Source: Oscillospiraceae bacterium (GTDB taxonomy: Bacteria; Bacillota; Clostridia; Oscillospirales; Ruminococcaceae). Taken from it: a DNA stretch of 64,000 bases. The stretch's first letter is position 1. The number at the start of each line of letters is the position of its first letter. This document shows, one piece after another, positions 19,803 to 27,640 of the stretch. A model generated the notes under the pieces. The model was not told the DNA's origin, did no database searches, and was given only the letters and a program-made list of their open reading frames with translations. The position numbers were made by a program, and so were the translations under genes. The stretch is taken from contig JAQVCU010000001.1 of assembly GCA_028689635.1 (NCBI GenBank), forward strand, positions 47,919 through 111,918, in the 5' to 3' direction.

Positions 19803-22442
19803 TTATTGGATCATCCCGCGGATCATTTCCGGAACGGTGGCCAGGGCCTCGTCGATCTTAAAGATCTCTGTCACGCCGCCCTGGGCGCTGTCTGGACGGC
19901 CGCCGCCCTTGCCGCCCAGCTTGGCGGTGAGCTCTTTGATGATTTTCCCGGCATGAACGCCTTTTTCCACCGCTTCTTTGCCGGCTGCGGCAAAGAGGTT
20001 GGCCTTATCGCCCAGAATACCCGCGATGACCGCCACGGTATCGGGCGCGTTGTCCCGCACCCGGTCGCACAGGACGCGGATCGCCTCGGGTTTGGTGCCG
20101 GTAAATCCGGCGAAGATCACTTTCACGCCGCCGATCTCCACCGCGTTTTCAAACAGGCCCTGGATCTGCATGTCGGCCAGCTTGCGGTTGAGGGCGTCCA
20201 GCGCTTTTTCTTTCTCCTTTAGCTCCGCAGCCACGGCGGCGGTACGGGATACCAATTCCTCGGGGTTGCCCAGCTTCAGGTTGGCCGCCGCCTGAGCGAT
20301 CACGCCGTCGGCATGATCCAGCAGATCCAGCACGCCAAAACCGGTGGTTGCCTCAATGCGGCGCACGCCGGCGGCTACGGAAGATTCGGAGACGATTTTG
20401 AACAGCCCGATCTTGGCGGTGTTGGAAACATGGGTACCGCCGCAGAATTCCACAGACTGCTTGGAAACGTCGCACACCCGGACGACCTCGCCGTATTTTT
20501 CGCCAAACAGGGCCATGGCCCCCAGCTTTTTGGCTTCTTCGATGGGCAGCTCGTTCACCTGGACATCCAGGGCCTCCAGCACCATTTCGTTCACCCGGCG
20601 CTCCGTCTGTCTAAGCTCTTCCGGGCTCATGGCCGCAAAATGGGTGAAGTCGAAACGGCAGCGGTGCTCGTCCACCATGGAGCCCGCCTGCTGGACATGG
20701 GAGCCCAGCACCGAACGCAGCGCCGCCTGCAACAGATGGCAGGCCGTGTGGTTGCGGGTGATGGCGCGGCGGCGGGGAATGTCGATCTGGGCGGTGACGC
20801 CGTCGCCGACGCTGACAAGGCCGCTTTTCACAACGCCCATGTGCAGGAACTGTCCCGTGGGGGATTTTTTGCAGTCCTCCACCTGGAAAACGTTTTTCCC
20901 GTTCAGGATGACGCCGGTGTCGCCCACCTGTCCGCCGCTCTCCGCGTAGAAGGGGGTCTCCCGAAGCACCAGGGTGGCGCGCATCCCCTCGGTGACGGCG
21001 TCCACCTGCTCGCCCTCTTCGTTGACGATGGCGGTGACGGCGGTCTGGCCGCCCATATGCTGATAGCCGATGAACCGGGTCTTTCCCTCTACGTCCACCG
21101 CCTCGTCCGCCGTCCAACCGCTTACATCCTTGCGGTTGGCGCGGGAATTTGCTTTCTGCTGCTTCATCAGATCCATAAAGGAGTCCTCATCGAGGCCCAG
21201 ACCCTTTTCGTTTAAGATCTCGCGGGTAAGGTCGATGGGGAAGCCGAAGGTATCGTACAGCCGGAAGGCGTCGGCGCCGGAGAAGATCTTGCCGTTGATG
21301 GCGTCGCCGGAGATCTTATCCATGATGTCGTTGAGGATATCCATGCCCTGGTCGATGGTGCGGGCAAAACGCTCCTCCTCCACCTGCAAAACCTTGATGA
21401 TATAATCTTTTTTCTCCACCAGCTCCGGATAGGCGGAGGCGTTTTCGCCGATCACCGTCTCGCACACCTGATAGAGGAAGGTGTCGCGGATCCCCAGCAG
21501 GCGGCCGTGGCGGGCGGCCCGGCGCAGCAGGCGGCGCAGCACGTAGCCGCGGCCTTCGTTGGAGGGCACCACGCCGTCGCCGATCATGAACGTACAGCTG
21601 CGCATATGGTCGGTGATGACGCGCAGGGAAATATCGGTTTTGGGGTCGTCTCCGTAATGCACGCCGGCAATGCGGCTGATATGCTTCATGATATTCTGGA
21701 CGGTATCCACCTCAAAGAGGTTGTTGACCCCCTGCATGATGCAGGCCAGGCGCTCCAGGCCCATACCAGTATCGATGTTGGGATGGTCGATGGGGGAATA
21801 GGTACCCTGGCCGTCGCTGTCGAACTGGGTAAACACCAGGTTCCAGATCTCCATATAGCGGTCGCAGTCACAGCCCACGCCGCAGGTGGGCTTGCCGCAG
21901 CCGTATTCCGGGCCGCGGTCAAAATAGATCTCGGAGCAGGGGCCGCAGGGACCGGAGCCGTGCTCCCAGAAGTTGTCCTCCCGGCCCAGGCGGACGATCT
22001 TCTCCGCGGGCACGCCCCGCTCTTTGGTCCAGATCTCAAAGGCGTCGTCGTCATCCTCAAAGATGGAGACCCAAAGCTTTTCCTCCGGGATGGCCAGTAC
22101 CTTCGTCAAAAACTCCCAGGCCCAATCGGTGGCCTCGTGCTTAAAATAATCGCCGAAGGAAAAGTTGCCCAGCATCTCAAAATAGGTGCCGTGCCGGGCG
22201 GTGTGGCCGATGTTGTCAATATCCGGGGTACGGATACATTTTTGGCAGGTGGTCATCCGCTTTCTGGGCGGGGTATCCAGGTTCAGAAAATACCGTTTGA
22301 GAGGCGCCATGCCGGAGTTGATCAGCAGCAGGCTGGGGTCGTTGACCGGCACCAGCGGGAAGCTGGCGTGGCGCAGATGGCCCTTGCTCTCAAAAAAGGA
22401 GAGGAATTTTTCCCTCAGTTCGTTCAGTCCGGTCCATTCCAT
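19803..22442 (-). CDS. alaS: alanyl-tRNA synthetase
   Basis: MEWTGLNELREKFLSFFESKGHLRHASFPLVP..., FCGGTHVSNTAKIG. Confidence 0.98.
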   Translation of the reverse strand: MEWTGLNELREKFLSFFESKGHLRHASFPLVPVNDPSLLLINSGMAPLKRYFLNLDTPPRKRMTTCQKCIRTPDIDNIGHTARHGTYFEMLGNFSFGDYFKHEATDWAWEFLTKVLAIPEEKLWVSIFEDDDDAFEIWTKERGVPAEKIVRLGREDNFWEHGSGPCGPCSEIYFDRGPEYGCGKPTCGVGCDCDRYMEIWNLVFTQFDSDGQGTYSPIDHPNIDTGMGLERLACIMQGVNNLFEVDTVQNIMKHISRIAGVHYGDDPKTDISLRVITDHMRSCTFMIGDGVVPSNEGRGYVLRRLLRRAARHGRLLGIRDTFLYQVCETVIGENASAYPELVEKKDYIIKVLQVEEERFARTIDQGMDILNDIMDKISGDAINGKIFSGADAFRLYDTFGFPIDLTREILNEKGLGLDEDSFMDLMKQQKANSRANRKDVSGWTADEAVDVEGKTRFIGYQHMGGQTAVTAIVNEEGEQVDAVTEGMRATLVLRETPFYAESGGQVGDTGVILNGKNVFQVEDCKKSPTGQFLHMGVVKSGLVSVGDGVTAQIDIPRRRAITRNHTACHLLQAALRSVLGSHVQQAGSMVDEHRCRFDFTHFAAMSPEELRQTERRVNEMVLEALDVQVNELPIEEAKKLGAMALFGEKYGEVVRVCDVSKQSVEFCGGTHVSNTAKIGLFKIVSESSVAAGVRRIEATTGFGVLDLLDHADGVIAQAAANLKLGNPEELVSRTAAVAAELKEKEKALDALNRKLADMQIQGLFENAVEIGGVKVIFAGFTGTKPEAIRVLCDRVRDNAPDTVAVIAGILGDKANLFAAAGKEAVEKGVHAGKIIKELTAKLGGKGGGRPDSAQGGVTEIFKIDEALATVPEMIRGMIQ

Positions 22443-22504
22443 TTTTACACATCCTGTTTTTAAAAAATTTGCTGTCTTGGCGGGGCCGCGGCCTTTGAGA
22501 CAAT

Positions 22505-22775
22505 AAAAAAGCCCCCGCCCCTATATTGGGACGAAGACAGCGCTCCGTGGTACCACCCAAATTACACGGCCGAAGCCGCGTCACTCGTATGCCCCTTAAC
22601 GCGGGGAGCTCGCCGGCGTTCTGCGCCGATGCTCGGGGATGGCGTGAACCGTTTTCCGTAAAGGCCTTGCAGCCGTGAGCCTTCTCTCTTTCCGGAAAAT
22701 ACGTGGCCCGTTGGTCCCGTCACAGCGTTTTTCTTCATGAAAGCGGCCGGGTCTCTCCGGCTACTTTCGTCATTA
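22505..22775 (-). ncRNA. T-box leader (tRNA-sensing riboswitch) of alaS
   Basis: Reverse strand AATTTGGGTGGTACCACGGAGCG T-box core followed by GTCTTCGTCCC-aatat-AGGGGCGGGGGCTTTTTT terminator. Confidence 0.93.
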
Positions 22776-22800
22776 TAGCCTTCCCGTTTTCCTTTGTCAA
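22772..22800 (-). promoter_or_regulatory. sigma-A promoter for T-box-alaS
   Basis: Reverse strand TTGACA-N17-TATAAT, exact consensus. Confidence 0.88.
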
Positions 22801-22890
22801 TGCAAATTTCCCTTTTCCAGCGCGGTTTTTCGCTTTTTTACAGCCTTTGCAGGCCGCGCCGGGCGCTTTTTGTAATGGATAGGGAAAAAT

Positions 22891-22908
22891 CCTCTTGACT
22901 TCAAGAGG
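22891..22908. promoter_or_regulatory. perfect palindrome overlapping the aroF -35 box
   Basis: CCTCTTGA-ct-TCAAGAGG. Confidence 0.6.
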
Positions 22909-22923
22909 TAAAAGTGCTAAAGT
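22895..22923 (+). promoter_or_regulatory. sigma-A-type promoter of aroF leader
   Basis: TTGACT-N17-TAAAGT. Confidence 0.7.
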
Positions 22924-22952
22924 GTTTTCATCGGGAAAGGGGCGTGTCCAAT

Positions 22953-23060
22953 ATGTCCATCGCTTCCAGACAATTTACCTATTTTAGCTACCGCTACTAT
23001 TTTTATAGCAGCGGCTGTTGGTCTGCGTCTGGAACGGTTTCGACGGGAATTCCCGTCTGA
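22953..23060 (+). CDS. Phe/Tyr-rich leader peptide (aroF attenuation)
   Basis: MSIASRQFTYFSYRYYFYSSGCWSASGTVSTGIPV*; purine-rich gggaaagggg upstream; below the length cutoff of the ORF track. Confidence 0.8.
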   Translation: MSIASRQFTYFSYRYYFYSSGCWSASGTVSTGIPV

Positions 23061-23075
23061 GGTGTTGCAAACGTC

Positions 23076-23116
23076 GGGGCTGCAGCCGGATCACGGCTGC
23101 GGCCCCTTTTGTTTTT
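23076..23116 (+). terminator. attenuator terminator upstream of aroF
   Basis: GGGGCTGCAGCCG-gatca-CGGCTGCGGCCCC (13 bp, one G-U) followed by TTTTGTTTTT. Confidence 0.85.
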
Positions 23117-23161
23117 CCCATTTTTCTGCATTATATGCAAATTGGAAAGGAAGTTGTCAAA

Positions 23162-24175
23162 ATGATCGTTGTTATGAAAAGCAAAGCCACCGAAGAGGAG
23201 CTTCAGGCCGCCATCCAGGTGATGGAGCAGGGCGGCGTCAAGGTAATGGTAAGCCGCGGCGCCGAAAACACCGTGCTGGGCGCGGAAGGCAACGCCGCCA
23301 AGGTGGATAAAGAAAAGATCTCCCTGCTGCCCGGCGTGGAAAAGGTCATGGCGGTATCGGAGCCCTACAAAATGGCCAACCGGAAATATCACCCGGAAGA
23401 TACCCTCATCGACGTGGGCGGGGTCAAGCTGGGCGGTGGACGCATCGGCGTCATCGCCGGGCCCTGTTCTGTGGAGAGCGCCGCCCAGATCGAAGCCGTG
23501 GCCAAAGCGGTAAAGAAAGCCGGCGCCTGCGCCCTGCGCGGCGGCGCTTACAAGCCCCGCACCTCTCCCTACGCTTTTCAGGGCCTTGCCCGGGACGGCA
23601 TCCAGCTGCTGCAGCACGCCCGTGAGATCACCGGCATGCCCATCGTCACCGAGATCATGTCCACCGACAACATCGAGATGTTCGAAATGTGCGTGGACGT
23701 CATCCAGGTAGGCGCCCGCAACATGCAGAACTTCGATCTGCTCAAGCAGTTGGGAAAGACCACAAAACCCATCCTGCTCAAACGCGGGCTTTCCTCCACC
23801 ATTGAGGAATGGCTTATGAGCGCCGAGTACATCATGGCCAGCGGAAACCCCAACGTCATCCTCTGCGAGCGCGGCATCCGCACCTTTGAGACTTACACCC
23901 GCAACACTTTGGATCTCTCCGCCGTCCTGGCGGTAAAATCCCTCTCCCATCTGCCTGTGGTGGTAGACCCCTCCCACGCCTGCGGCAAGGCCTGGATGGT
24001 GGAGCGCATGAGCATGGCCGCCATCGCAGCCGGAGCCGACGGCCTGATCATCGAGGTGCACAATGACCCGCAAAACGCCCTGTGCGACGGCGCCCAATCT
24101 CTAAAACCCGACGCCTTTGCCAAGCTGATGGAGTCTCTGCGGCCCCTGGCCCAGTGCGTGGGCCGCAGCCTGTAA
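23162..24175 (+). CDS. aroF: 3-deoxy-7-phosphoheptulonate (DAHP) synthase with N-terminal ferredoxin-like regulatory domain
   Basis: MIVVMKSKATEEELQAAIQVMEQGG..., GGVKLGGGRIGVIAGPCSVES, KPILLKRG. Confidence 0.96.
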   Translation: MIVVMKSKATEEELQAAIQVMEQGGVKVMVSRGAENTVLGAEGNAAKVDKEKISLLPGVEKVMAVSEPYKMANRKYHPEDTLIDVGGVKLGGGRIGVIAGPCSVESAAQIEAVAKAVKKAGACALRGGAYKPRTSPYAFQGLARDGIQLLQHAREITGMPIVTEIMSTDNIEMFEMCVDVIQVGARNMQNFDLLKQLGKTTKPILLKRGLSSTIEEWLMSAEYIMASGNPNVILCERGIRTFETYTRNTLDLSAVLAVKSLSHLPVVVDPSHACGKAWMVERMSMAAIAAGADGLIIEVHNDPQNALCDGAQSLKPDAFAKLMESLRPLAQCVGRSL

Positions 24176-24198
24176 CCTCCCTTCCCGCCCCAACGGCC

Positions 24199-24226
24199 CC
24201 GGCTATCCGCCGGGGCTTTTTTGCCT
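24199..24226 (+). terminator. terminator after aroF
   Basis: gCCCCGGC-tatcc-GCCGGGGCTTTTTT. Confidence 0.75.
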
Positions 24227-24340
24227 GCCGTTTTCTGTTGTTTTGCTTTTGCTGTTGTGATATACTGAAAAAGACTTCAAGCGGGCCCTGCGCCCTTGTT
24301 TTTTGCCAAATTCTGCTGCAGCAAAAGAGGAGATTCCCCC

Positions 24341-25597
24341 ATGAAGAACATGCTTATCGCCCAGTCCGGCGGGCCCACTGCGGCCATCAACGCCTCCCTT
24401 TCCGGTGCTGTTCAGGAGGCCATCCGCAGCAAGGAGGTGGGCCGGATCTACGGCGCTCTCAACGGGATCCAGGGTATTTTAAAGCGCACCATCATCGATC
24501 TGGCGGGCCAGTTTTCCCGGCAGGAGGATTTCTTTTCTCTGGAATGTACCCCGGCCATGGCCCTGGGCTCCTGCCGTTTCCGTCTGCCCAGCCCGGAGAC
24601 CGAGGAGGGGAAAGAGCTGTTCCACTCCATTTTGGAGACCTTTCGCCTGTATGATATCGGCTATTTTTTCTACATCGGCGGCAATGATTCCATGGATACC
24701 GTATACAAGCTGTCGGTGTTTTTCCAGGAGGCCGGCGAGGATATCCGGGTCATGGGCATCCCCAAGACCATCGACAACGACCTGCCCCTCACCGACCACA
24801 CCCCGGGCTTTGGCTCCGCCGCCAAATTTATCTCCACCGCCATGCTGGAGATCATCCGGGACTGCAACGTCTATGATACCCATTCGGTGACCATTGTGGA
24901 GATCATGGGCCGCCACGCCGGGTGGCTGGCCGCCGCCGCCTCCCTGCCCCGCACCGTCGGGGCCCGGGCCCCGCAGCTGATCTATCTTCCGGAGGTCCCC
25001 TTTGACCCGGAACAGTTTTTAATCGATGTGACCGAAGTGCAGAAGATCTCCCGCAACTGCATTGTCGCCGTCTCGGAGGGGGTTCGCCTGCAAAACGGAA
25101 ACTTTGTGGCGGAGGATTTTCAAAGCGGCCTGGTGGACGCCTTTGGCCACCGCTATCTCTCCGGGGTTGGCAAATACCTGGAAAACCTGGTGCGGGAGAA
25201 GATCGGCTGCAAAGTGCGTTCCATCGAGCTCAACGTCCTGCAGCGCTGCTCCTCCCATTTGATGTCCGCCACTGACCTTGCCGAAGCCCGCCGCATCGGC
25301 AGCCACGCCGTGCGCCACGCCCTTGCCGGCGAGACCGGCCGGGTGATGGTGATGGAGCGGGTGTCCAATTCCCCTTACCTCATCAGCATCGGCACCGGGG
25401 ACGTCTCCCTCATCGCCAATAAAGAGCAGCTCGTCCCCCGGGAATGGATCAACAAAGCGGGCAACGACGTGACCGGCGAAATGTTCGATTATCTGCTGCC
25501 CCTGATCGAGGGCGAGGTCGCTTACCCCACCCTCAACGGCATGCCCCAGCATTTTCTGCTGAACACGGAGCTGGCCCCGCCGCCCGTCAAAGCGTAA
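24341..25597 (+). CDS. 6-phosphofructokinase, PPi-dependent type
   Basis: MLIAQSGGPTAAINASL..., YIGGNDSMDT, GIPKTIDNDLP. Confidence 0.92.
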   Translation: MKNMLIAQSGGPTAAINASLSGAVQEAIRSKEVGRIYGALNGIQGILKRTIIDLAGQFSRQEDFFSLECTPAMALGSCRFRLPSPETEEGKELFHSILETFRLYDIGYFFYIGGNDSMDTVYKLSVFFQEAGEDIRVMGIPKTIDNDLPLTDHTPGFGSAAKFISTAMLEIIRDCNVYDTHSVTIVEIMGRHAGWLAAAASLPRTVGARAPQLIYLPEVPFDPEQFLIDVTEVQKISRNCIVAVSEGVRLQNGNFVAEDFQSGLVDAFGHRYLSGVGKYLENLVREKIGCKVRSIELNVLQRCSSHLMSATDLAEARRIGSHAVRHALAGETGRVMVMERVSNSPYLISIGTGDVSLIANKEQLVPREWINKAGNDVTGEMFDYLLPLIEGEVAYPTLNGMPQHFLLNTELAPPPVKA

Positions 25598-25611
25598 CGC
25601 CCCGGCGTCGT

Positions 25612-25697
25612 CCCTGACGCCCATCGCAAAGAAACAACCGCTGGATTTTGGCCAATCGGCTGGCCAATTTCCGATCACCCCTGACGCCCATCGCAAA
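25612..25697. repeat. pair of 19-bp direct repeats
   Basis: CCCTGACGCCCATCGCAAA at 25612-25630 and 25679-25697. Confidence 0.85.
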
Positions 25698-25723
25698 AAC
25701 AGGGGTTAGAATAAGGAGCATCC

Positions 25724-26170
25724 ATGATCTACACGCCTTTGACGAACAAGGCCCTGCGCCTTGCCTATAATGCCCACGCCGGGCAGCTTGACCAGAGCGG
25801 CCAGCCCTACGTGTTCCACCCTTACCATCTGGCCGAGCAAATGACCGATGAGATCAGCGTTTGCGTGGCTCTGCTTCATGACGTTGCGGAGGATACCGCC
25901 GTCACCTTGGAAGAATTAGAGCGGGAATTTCCCCGGGAGGTCACAGAGGCTTTGCGTTTGCTGACCCATACGCCGGGAAGCGACTATTTCACCTATGTGC
26001 GGGCCATCGCCCAAAACCCGGTCGCAAGGGCGGTAAAGCTGGCCGACCTCGCCCACAACTCCGACGAGACCCGTTTTGCCGGATGCACCGGCGTAGCGGA
26101 GGAACAGCTTGCCCGCTGGCGAAAAAAGTACGCCGAAGCCAAAAAGATCCTGGAAGAATGCGGCGGCTGA
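25724..26170 (+). CDS. HD-domain phosphohydrolase (RelA/SpoT HD-like)
   Basis: HAGQLDQSGQPYVFHPYHLAEQM...VALLHDVAEDTAVTLEEL. Confidence 0.85.
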   Translation: MIYTPLTNKALRLAYNAHAGQLDQSGQPYVFHPYHLAEQMTDEISVCVALLHDVAEDTAVTLEELEREFPREVTEALRLLTHTPGSDYFTYVRAIAQNPVARAVKLADLAHNSDETRFAGCTGVAEEQLARWRKKYAEAKKILEECGG

Positions 26171-26259
26171 CTGTTCTGCCTGGGAAATTTCCGGATTTAG
26201 CCTTTTAAAATCCCCGACGCCAAAGCCATCCCATTGATCAGGATGTTTTCGGGCGCTAA

Positions 26260-26571
26260 ACTTTGCCATAGGATATGCGATAAGCTGTCTTACGGCTTTT
26301 CCATTCTGCGATAGCAAGCAACCGATCTGCACAAAGATGAATGTCTGACAAATAGGACCCTTGCCGCAACCGCAAAAGGTAACTGCAAGCAGGATCGCCT
26401 GATATTGTAATGACACTTTTTTCGCGTTATGATAGTTCTATCAAGAAATCGACAAATCGTAATTTGTGGGGGATGGCAATTTTGTTGAGGTGGTTCAAAC
26501 TCGACGCGTAAGCTGAAATACACAAAATGAAAAGCGATGAAGATGACGTGATCTTCATCGCTTTTCATTTT
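26260..26571 (-). mobile_element. possible relic of a dispersed/mobile element
   Basis: AT-richer than flanks, overlapping partial ORFs on minus strand, terminated by a 21-bp perfect hairpin; no intact gene. Confidence 0.3.
26524..26571. repeat. 21-bp perfect inverted repeat hairpin
   Basis: AAAATGAAAAGCGATGAAGAT-gacgtg-ATCTTCATCGCTTTTCATTTT. Confidence 0.9.
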
Positions 26572-26687
26572 TGAGCCATCCTTATTGAAGAAAACCAAAG
26601 CGCCGGGGCTTTTTGCGCGACTTTATCCCCTTTTGCCGGAGTCCCGCGCCCGCCGCAGGCTCTTTTTCGCTTTTTTGACAAATGACC

Positions 26688-26716
26688 TTGACAATCCCAC
26701 TGGAGCATGATATGAT
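26688..26716 (+). promoter_or_regulatory. sigma-A promoter of DUF6530-like / GIY-YIG operon
   Basis: TTGACA-N17-TATGAT. Confidence 0.8.
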
Positions 26717-26728
26717 GGCGTCAGTAAG

Positions 26729-26752
26729 TTACTAATTTACTAATTTACTAAT
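26729..26752. repeat. three tandem 8-bp repeats just downstream of the -10 box
   Basis: TTACTAAT x3; first copy overlaps AGTAA-g-TTACT dyad. Confidence 0.85.
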
Positions 26753-26772
26753 TTCATAGGGGAGGGCTGAGA

Positions 26773-27255
26773 ATGAACATTCCAACCACACTCAAACACA
26801 AGCCGGTCATCGTATCGGAGAATTACGAACAGATCGACGGCCGCCAGGCCTACGAAAGCGACGCCAAAGGCCTTTCTCTCGGCCTGGCCCAGTGGAACGA
26901 CCGGGGCCGCGTGGACATTTCCGCCAAGGTGTGGCGGTACACCGGCGAAAAATGGTCGCGGCAATCGGAGGAGCTGCCTTTGCACCGGGTGATCGACCTT
27001 GCCATCCTCACCTGCCGCGCGCGGCAGTACTTCCGGGACGAGGCCTACCGCTATCCCAAATTTTACGATGAGAATCATTCTCAAATCGACCGGGTCGGCC
27101 TGCAAGGAGACGCCATGGCAGTGGATGTCTGCACCGAAAACCCCCGGATCGACGAGGATATCCGCCTTTTTGCCGACGCCCTGGGCCGGGATGACGAGCT
27201 CTTGGGGGAACGTCTGGCGGTGCTGGCGCGCATCCTGAAGGAAATGGGGTATTGA
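26773..27255 (+). CDS. uncharacterised protein (DUF6530-like)
   Basis: MNIPTTLKHKPVIVSENYEQIDGRQAYESDAKGLSLGLAQWN...; RBS gggaggg; family label from memory. Confidence 0.6.
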   Translation: MNIPTTLKHKPVIVSENYEQIDGRQAYESDAKGLSLGLAQWNDRGRVDISAKVWRYTGEKWSRQSEELPLHRVIDLAILTCRARQYFRDEAYRYPKFYDENHSQIDRVGLQGDAMAVDVCTENPRIDEDIRLFADALGRDDELLGERLAVLARILKEMGY

Positions 27256-27257
27256 CC

Positions 27258-27596
27258 ATGCCGATCGATAAAAAAGAGCTGATCCGGGCTTATAAGGAAC
27301 GTCCTGTCACTGGCGGCGTTTACTGCATCCACGACGATGTTTCCGGGGAACGATGGTATTTTGCGGAGGTGAATCTTGCCGCCTGCAAAAACAAATTCGA
27401 GTTTTCCCGCGCCACCGGTCTTTGCACCTTAAACGCTTTGAGGGAGGCCTGGGCGCGGGACGGCGCCGCGGCGTTCCGCCTGCGGATCTGCGAGGAGATC
27501 AAAAAGAAGGAAGAACAGACGCCCAAAGAGTTCCGGGAAGATCTGGATACCCTGTTGGAGCTGGTGCAGGAAAAAGAAAACGCCGCGCAGAAATAG
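27258..27596 (+). CDS. GIY-YIG nuclease-like protein, degenerate motif
   Basis: MPIDKKELIRAYKERPVTGGVYCIHDDVSGERWYFAEVNL...; ATG at 27258. Confidence 0.65.
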   Translation: MPIDKKELIRAYKERPVTGGVYCIHDDVSGERWYFAEVNLAACKNKFEFSRATGLCTLNALREAWARDGAAAFRLRICEEIKKKEEQTPKEFREDLDTLLELVQEKENAAQK

Positions 27597-27604
27597 GAAA
27601 AATC

Positions 27605-27640
27605 AAAAAAGGCGGGCGCCCATGGGCGCCCGCCTTTTTT
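27605..27640. terminator. bidirectional terminator
   Basis: aaaaaaGGCGGGCGCCCATGGGCGCCCGCCtttttt perfect palindrome. Confidence 0.9.

Noticed and set aside
23030-23060. tmRNA-like string GGAACGGTTTCGACGGG
   Set aside because: Resembles the 5' end of tmRNA, but no tag ORF or tRNA-like 3' end follows within about 400 nt; the region is better explained as the aroF leader peptide and attenuator.
23018-23161. N-terminal extension of the 385-aa aroF ORF
   Set aside because: The extension runs through the leader ORF and terminator; ATG at 23162 matches the family N-terminus.
26290-26598. 102-aa minus-strand ORF as a real gene
   Set aside because: Cysteine/arginine-rich, shares the region with other frames, crosses the perfect hairpin; treated as part of a possible element relic instead.
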